This document shows, one piece after another, positions 58,894 to 64,000 of a stretch of 64,000 bases of DNA (positions are counted from its first letter, which is position 1; every line of letters begins with the position of its first letter). This stretch comes from Candidatus Cloacimonadota bacterium (GTDB lineage: Bacteria > Cloacimonadota > Cloacimonadia > Cloacimonadales > Cloacimonadaceae). The stretch covers positions 1 to 64,000 of the forward strand of contig JAEWNJ010000115.1 of NCBI GenBank assembly GCA_023392795.1, given 5' to 3'. The notes under the pieces were generated by a model. It was not told the DNA's origin, did not search any database, and worked only from the letters and a program-made list of their open reading frames with translations. Both the position numbers and the translations under genes were made by a program.

Positions 58894-60080
58894 CACACTT
58901 CTCCTTCGCTAAAGATTACAGCGTTCAAGGGGGGGAAACCGTTGAAGCAGATCGAGGAATAGCTTCTAGTGTAGGCTCCAGTGGTAAAGATATACACTTT
59001 GTCTCCGGGCACAGTGGTATCGGGCATATGATACTTGACGTTTTCATATAGGATATCCATGCTATCACAGGTCGGTCCAGCCAGGATGATCTCATCCGCC
59101 AGACCCTCTCGCTCAAAGTAAATGGGGAACTTAATTGATTCATCGATCGTTTCGATCAACCCGCCAAACTTCCCGATGTCCAGAAACACCCATTGGTACA
59201 TGTTATTCTTGGATTTACGGCTGATATTGACCACTTCACTTACGATCAGTCCGGCGTCGGCGACCAAGGAACGTCCCGGTTCCAGGATAATTTGGGGTAT
59301 GTTCTCGCCAAAATCTTCCGTGATAAACCGCATGATTTCGTCCGCGTACTCCTGCAAGGAATAGGTTGGATCCACATAGGAAGCGGGAAAACCGCCTCCC
59401 AGATTGATCATCTGCAGCTCGATCCCGTCTTCAGCAACCGCGTCAAAGAGGTATTTACAGCGGGCAATGGCGTCGTCCCACTGACCAATGTCGCGCTGCT
59501 GCGAGCCCACGTGGAAAGACAGACCATAAGGCGTCAACCCCAGATCTCTGGCTTGCAGGATCAGGTAGTATATGATGTCGGAGTGTGAACCGAATTTCCG
59601 GGAAAGCGGCCAGTCGGCTCCGGTACCCTCTGTCAAAATGCGGAAGAAAACCTTGGCTTGAGGGGCTGCCGCGGCAATGTTTAGCAGATCATTCTCGCTA
59701 TCTGTGGCAAAGAGCCGCACTCCTTTTTGGTAGAAATACTCTATATCTTTTCGTTTCTTGATTGTATTGCCATAGCTGAGCCGGGAGGGATCCACTCCCA
59801 GTTCCAACATCATATCAAGTTCATAACGGGAGGCGATATCAAAACACGATCCCTTGGTGTTCAGGAGCGTCAATATCTCTTTCATCGGATTAGCTTTTAC
59901 GGCATAATAAATCCTGGCTTCAGGAAAACTAGCGGTGAGCTCTGCATATTTGTGCCCGATCAGCTGCAGGTCCATCACCAAGGTGGGAGTAGGTAGATCC
60001 TTCGCGAAGTGTTTAATCTGCTCAAAGCGCAGTGGATCTATATAACGTTCCACGTTGAAATGATATGCTTCTTTGTACAT
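58893..60080 (-). CDS. PLP-dependent ornithine/lysine-type decarboxylase (fold type III)
   Basis: This roughly 395-residue enzyme has the PLP-lysine motif IYYAVKANPMKEILTLL (Lys62), LSYGNTIKKRKDIEYF, the glycine loop LQMINLGGGFPASYVDP, ILEPGRSLVADAG, and the second-subunit active-site Cys in AGPTCDSMDILYEN. This fits eukaryote-like ODC and bacterial ODC/LDC, yielding putrescine or cadaverine. Start ATG 60080 follows GAAGGAC. It leads the operon with the Ldh2-like enzyme. The PotD-like protein elsewhere in the window would fit polyamine metabolism. Confidence 0.92.
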   Translation of the reverse strand: MYKEAYHFNVERYIDPLRFEQIKHFAKDLPTPTLVMDLQLIGHKYAELTASFPEARIYYAVKANPMKEILTLLNTKGSCFDIASRYELDMMLELGVDPSRLSYGNTIKKRKDIEYFYQKGVRLFATDSENDLLNIAAAAPQAKVFFRILTEGTGADWPLSRKFGSHSDIIYYLILQARDLGLTPYGLSFHVGSQQRDIGQWDDAIARCKYLFDAVAEDGIELQMINLGGGFPASYVDPTYSLQEYADEIMRFITEDFGENIPQIILEPGRSLVADAGLIVSEVVNISRKSKNNMYQWVFLDIGKFGGLIETIDESIKFPIYFEREGLADEIILAGPTCDSMDILYENVKYHMPDTTVPGDKVYIFTTGAYTRSYSSICFNGFPPLNAVIFSEGEV

Positions 60081-60309
60081 GGCAAGTCCTTCGTTCGATA
60101 ATGATCTGATCAAGCTATTTGGGGGGGCAGATTATGTCAATCGATTATGCTTATTCTGCTCTGCCTTTTTTATGATGGGTAACTCTCCTCCCCCTCCATG
60201 AGGCCCAAATTAGCTCCCTTCTGACCAATACTTGGGATTATAAGTGCTCAGAAAAAGGGACAAGGCTCAATTCGCCCAAGCGTGGAGCAGTGAAGAAAAA
60301 CAATGGATC

Positions 60310-62802
60310 CTACCGGATCAATGTCAGCTTCTTCCCGCTGACCTTCCTGCCATTCACCATTAGGTTGACTATGTAAACTCCGCTGCTGCATCGCATATCA
60401 TCGGCATCTCTGCCATCCCAGAAGGTGATTTGCTCACCCGATTTCCCTGGATCTAGCTTTATGCTTTTTACTCTTTGCCCCTTGATGTTGTAGATTGAGA
60501 TGTTTGCACTTTGTGCGCCTGTCTGTATTGTCTGTGAACTGCTCAGGGCGCTCACCTTGATGTTGGTAAAAGCGGAAAAAGGATTGGGATAAGCTGTCAG
60601 ATTGACTTCGGGAATAGCCGGGATCACAGGATCAAAAATTGATACGTATGATTCCGATCCATACTCATAGCAGCCCATATCGATCCTGCCATCCCAAACC
60701 CGATGATTGCCGGCTAGATCGTAGGGAAGTAAAGCCAGGCCTATAGTATCTGGATTGGCAGCGTTTATGCAAGGTGAGGAAGCGGTTAACTGAGCAAAAA
60801 ACCGGTTTTCAGAATGCAGGCTATAGAACTCTGGATTGCCGTTGATGTTGGTGGTGCCATATTCCACAAAGCAATTGGGCCCGGTGATGATGCCATCCGT
60901 TCCGCCGCGGACACTGTTGTAGTCCAGATAGATATGGGAAATCGGCGAGATGGGTACTGTCATCACCGATAGCTCATAACTGCACTGTGGGTTGTAGAAG
61001 ATGTTGTTTTGTAATTGGTGGTTACCTATCAGTAACAGCGCTGCTGCCCAGCCCTCAAGGTTTACAAAGGTGTTGTTCGTAATCTTGAAGCTTTCGGTAC
61101 TTTGATTGCCAAACGTTATCGGGGGATAAGTATCTAAACTCATGTTACTAAAAAGGCAACCGCTGATGTTTACATTGAGCGGAGCATTGTCGTTCAGGCC
61201 ATCGGTTATGGCAAAGGGGACCTGCCCGGGTACAGTCTCAAAATCACTGAAGATGCAATTCTGGATGGTCAGAGAATCGTTTACATTTATAGTGAACATA
61301 TCCACTGGATCCTCTCCGGGATCATTGAAAACTGACCGGATATTGCGGAACTCACAGTCGATGATAGCGCCACTTTCCCACTCTGAAGAGTAGATAACCC
61401 CCCTATCTTCAGCCTCAATATTGTAAACCTTTATGTCCTTTAGAAGGGCGTTAATTGGTTCTGTTATCATTATACAGCCTCGATTACTAGTAACGAGATC
61501 CTGTATTGTTACATTTGAAATTATGGAGTTTTCTAGGGAGCATAAGTTTATTATCGGCCAAACACCATCTGTTATTGACGATGTGATGCTAAAACCAGAT
61601 ATTTGGGTATTGCTACTATACAATCCGGATACTATGTTGTTATTGATACCTTCAATGTTATTCGTAACCACAAGCAGGGTGGAATCTGGACCCGCACCAA
61701 CGATATTTACATGGGACTTGATGGGAACCATGGGGTTAAATTGATCCTCACTGGTGTATATTCCCGGCAGGATGTGTACGGTTTTGGTATTGGTGCTGTC
61801 CGGGGCGATTTTGTGTATAGCTTTGGCGATGTTTTTCATAGCTTGTTCCGGAATCAAACCGCTGTCGTCGTCGTCCCCCTCCGGACTCACATAGATATCG
61901 CAGTTGACTTCCTGCCGAAAAGCGCGTAGATGATGATAGTTATCGTTATAACCCTGTGTAGCCGTGAAGTTGGCATGACGGCCAAAGTAAAAATCACCAG
62001 GATTGGGCACGGAAACCATATCCAGATAAATCTCCAGATTAGTCATCAGGTCGGTCACCATGATGTCACAGGGGCTTGTGCCGTAGTTTTCGTACACGGA
62101 GCAGCGATTGACCTCATCAAAAACGATGTCTGGAGTTGAGTGTCTTGAACCCCAAATGAACATCCCCCCTCCTGAAGCGGAGGCATGATTGTTGTAAATC
62201 TTTGTCCCTGCAATGTTAACAGATGACTCATTAGCAAAAACTCCTCCTCCCAAAACAGCTCTATTGTTTGTTATCACACAGTTTGTGATGCTGATTTCAC
62301 AGTTAAAATACATGAACACTCCTCCCCCATATCTTTCATCATTAGCCCCAGCTAGGTGACCGATGCCGTGTTCCAGGGTCAGACCCCGCAGGGTAACGCC
62401 TTGTTCTTCATTGATGAATCTCACGCAGGGATTGGCGTTGTTGCCATCGATGATCGTGGTACTGATGAAGCTGCTGTCATTGGTAACTGCTTCCAACGAA
62501 CAGAGGGTGATTATCTTACCGCCAAATACAACGTTCTCGTAGTAACGTCCCGGATACACCAGAACCGTGTCACCATTGTTGCAGTCGTTTATCGCGTTTT
62601 GGATGCTGCTGTATGTCTGTGAACCGTCCAGGGCTACGGAGCGGGTAAGAGCGGATAAGGGTAAAAGAAAGCACAGAGGAATATAGATAATCAGGCATCG
62701 GAATGCCCATTGGGGATTGAATGTACTCAGCAGAGACTTTGTTTGCTTCGCTGAGATCACTCGGGCAGCTATGTCAGTTTGTCTTCTTTCCGATGTCTTC
62801 AT
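60310..62802 (-). CDS. large secreted beta-helix protein with FlgD-like C-terminal domain
   Basis: This 830-residue protein has a long basic N-region and then a hydrophobic signal (about residues 35-52). A right-handed parallel beta-helix follows, beginning ALDGSQTYSSIQNAINDCNN and GDTVLVYPGRYYENVVFGGK. It continues with turn-rich repeats (GGGVFMYFNCEISITNCVIT and GGGVFANESSVNIAGTKIYN) and a second module from about 300 (DIYVSPEGDDDDSG). Residues 735-830 are a FlgD/T9SS-like C-terminal domain (LTAYPNPFSAFTNIKVS, SIYNIKGQRVKSIKLD, DMRCSSGVYIVNLMVNGRKV). It is probably surface-exposed or released. The substrate is unknown. Confidence 0.85.
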   Translation of the reverse strand: MKTSERRQTDIAARVISAKQTKSLLSTFNPQWAFRCLIIYIPLCFLLPLSALTRSVALDGSQTYSSIQNAINDCNNGDTVLVYPGRYYENVVFGGKIITLCSLEAVTNDSSFISTTIIDGNNANPCVRFINEEQGVTLRGLTLEHGIGHLAGANDERYGGGVFMYFNCEISITNCVITNNRAVLGGGVFANESSVNIAGTKIYNNHASASGGGMFIWGSRHSTPDIVFDEVNRCSVYENYGTSPCDIMVTDLMTNLEIYLDMVSVPNPGDFYFGRHANFTATQGYNDNYHHLRAFRQEVNCDIYVSPEGDDDDSGLIPEQAMKNIAKAIHKIAPDSTNTKTVHILPGIYTSEDQFNPMVPIKSHVNIVGAGPDSTLLVVTNNIEGINNNIVSGLYSSNTQISGFSITSSITDGVWPIINLCSLENSIISNVTIQDLVTSNRGCIMITEPINALLKDIKVYNIEAEDRGVIYSSEWESGAIIDCEFRNIRSVFNDPGEDPVDMFTINVNDSLTIQNCIFSDFETVPGQVPFAITDGLNDNAPLNVNISGCLFSNMSLDTYPPITFGNQSTESFKITNNTFVNLEGWAAALLLIGNHQLQNNIFYNPQCSYELSVMTVPISPISHIYLDYNSVRGGTDGIITGPNCFVEYGTTNINGNPEFYSLHSENRFFAQLTASSPCINAANPDTIGLALLPYDLAGNHRVWDGRIDMGCYEYGSESYVSIFDPVIPAIPEVNLTAYPNPFSAFTNIKVSALSSSQTIQTGAQSANISIYNIKGQRVKSIKLDPGKSGEQITFWDGRDADDMRCSSGVYIVNLMVNGRKVSGKKLTLIR

Positions 62803-62831
62803 AATGTATATTCCTCTGTGGTCATATGATA

Positions 62832-63735
62832 CTATTTCAGCATGAGCATCTTTTTGCTTACGCTCTTACCATTTGTGGTTAAGCGATAGTAGTACACGCC
62901 GCTGGAGCATTTATTGCCCCGGGAATCAGTGCCATCCCAGACCACGGTATGAGGTCCGATGGAATCTCGTTTGTTCAGGAGTCGCTTCACAAGCTGCCCC
63001 TTCAGATTGTAAACTGTCAACTGCACTTCCCCGTCTTCAGGTAAATCGTAGCCTATGTTTGTAATCGGATTGAAGGGGTTGGGGAAGTTCTGCTTCAGTT
63101 CCGCCACGGGTGATACGCTGGTGCAATTCTGGGGATCGGATATGGCTATCAGGTAGTAAGGGTTTGGTCCTTTTGATACTTGAAATTGCTTACTATCCAT
63201 CCGGTAGATTTTTTTGTTGGATGCTCCGGATTTTGAGGGATAATAGAATACCAGGAAGGAATTCTCCGGCGTAATTTCTTCTCCCTCATCCAGATATGCG
63301 CAAATATGCAACAGACTATCTTCCACTACCACCGCACCTTTGCAGATATCATTTACATATAGACCAATCTCCGCTGGCAAATCTGCGTCTTTACTTTGGG
63401 GTAATGTAACGTAGAAAGGAGTATAGGATTATCGTATTATCAATCAGCTCTTCACTATTCAACTCTGGGTCATAAGTACTCCTAAAAGTCAGGTCACGGG
63501 GAAAGCCTATAAGCTGAATGTTCTCGATGTACACTCCGGGTAGTATGACAATATCATCTACTGAATCGTCTCCCAATGCTCGTGCCACAGCGTCGTTCAC
63601 GGTAGGGAATGGATACTCCTCTGACCCATCAGGATTGAGGGCGGTAGAATCGTCATCAACATACAGCGAAGTTGCCCACGCTGAGCTGAGAGTAAGGATA
63701 AAAAGAGAGAACAGCAGTGCTTTAAAGAAGCGCAT
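62832..63735 (-). pseudogene. broken beta-helix/FlgD-domain surface protein gene
   Basis: The N-terminal part (63735 down to 63391, 114 codons) has a signal peptide (LFSLFILTLSSAWA) and a beta-helix opening (SLYVDDDSTALNPDGSEEYP, FPTVNDAVARAL, IVILPGVYIENIQL), then stops. The next frame continues without a start as TPFYVTLPQSKDADLPAEIG, then a 100-residue module and a FlgD-like sorting domain (NFPNPFNPITNIGYDLPEDG, SSGVYYYRLTTNGKSVSKKM) to a stop at 62832. The two frames join near 63400-63420. A frameshift is needed, and most of the beta-helix between the two ends seems deleted. No promoter was identified upstream. Confidence 0.75.
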
Positions 63736-63743
63736 TGCTACTA

Positions 63744-63753
63744 GGGGGGGGGG
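63744..63753. repeat. G10 homopolymer just upstream of the broken beta-helix gene start
   Basis: Ten consecutive G (C on the coding minus strand) lie 9-18 bases before the ATG at 63735, where a ribosome site would be expected; none is visible. Tracts like this can change length by slippage or may be assembly-sensitive. The remaining 63754-64000 shows no gene. Confidence 0.8.
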
Positions 63754-64000
63754 CTTGATGTGTCTTGATCATGGTTCGATCTCCTTTTTTATGTTGCCGG
63801 TTTATCCCGGCGTTTTGATAAGAGAATGATCCGTTCATCGTCTTCAATTCTGCAGGCAGCACAAAATGTTCCAGTTTACAAGTTCAGGTCTGAGCTGGGT
63901 GTTTTCAAATATTTTTTAGTGGCCTGAGCTTGTCAAGAGATATCTTGCGATACACACATATTGTCTGAATATTTCTACTAGAGCCCATTACAAAAGGAAA

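Overview
The window looks like a chromosomal segment of a diderm (Gram-negative-type) anaerobic bacterium. My best guess is Candidatus Cloacimonadota (the WWE1 / Cloacimonas group) or a close relative. This is inference from gene content. The diderm signs are an LpxH-type LPS enzyme, a YidC with a large periplasmic domain, a porin-like barrel ending in Phe, and secreted beta-helix proteins with FlgD-like C-terminal domains. The anaerobe signs are a beta subunit of a Na+-pumping decarboxylase, several radical-SAM enzymes, carbamate kinase next to a COG2403-type GTPase, and a PLP ornithine/lysine-type decarboxylase. GC is moderate, the genetic code is standard, and TTG starts after good ribosome binding sites are common. 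I saw no tRNA, rRNA or CRISPR array.

Layout. 0-0.9 kb: gene debris and a strong hairpin. 0.9-14.5 kb (+): lipocalin, decarboxylase beta subunit, cytidine deaminase, radical-SAM protein, an amidase / sensorless histidine kinase / DUF512 radical-SAM run, ribH-nusB-GT2-radical SAM with a phosphatase-like/PQQ-like membrane protein, DUF4159, lpxH, an unusual cyclophilin, and small genes. 14.6-17.0 kb (-): carbamate kinase and the COG2403-type GTPase. 17.2-20.4 kb: an acetyltransferase, then an accessory region with 84-bp tandem repeats, a group II intron inserted in the third repeat copy, a large inverted repeat and a duplicated segment of about 68 bp. 20.5-25.9 kb (+): prolyl oligopeptidase, VOC protein, nitrilase-like protein, DUF3795, a Cache protein, groES behind a CIRCE-like operator, and thioredoxin. 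26.0-30.1 kb (+): rpmH-rnpA-yidD-yidC-jag and a metallo-beta-lactamase-fold gene. 30.1-35.6 kb: a TPR protein and ppnP (-), a lipoprotein and a LruC/RCC1-like protein (+), then an ACT-like regulator and glnS (-). 35.9-45.2 kb (+): a Cys-rich protein, a long gap, dnaN-recF, an MFS transporter, a PotD-like lipoprotein, aspS, and a fused PurN-MtaB gene. 45.2-64 kb (-): secreted SUMF1-domain and FN3-like proteins, an ABC ATPase with its binding protein but no permease, xer, guaB, a TPR protein with a giant DUF4175-like protein, a porin, a decarboxylase/dehydrogenase pair, and two beta-helix surface proteins, one of them broken.

Many neighbours are translationally coupled by ATGA or TGATG overlaps, so the runs above are probably operons. 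The items most worth a second look are the group II intron with base-exact boundaries, set by comparison with intact repeat copies, the PurN-MtaB fusion, the cyclophilin with a domain-sized insertion, the CIRCE-like site before a groES that lacks groEL, and the frameshifted beta-helix gene behind a G10 tract.
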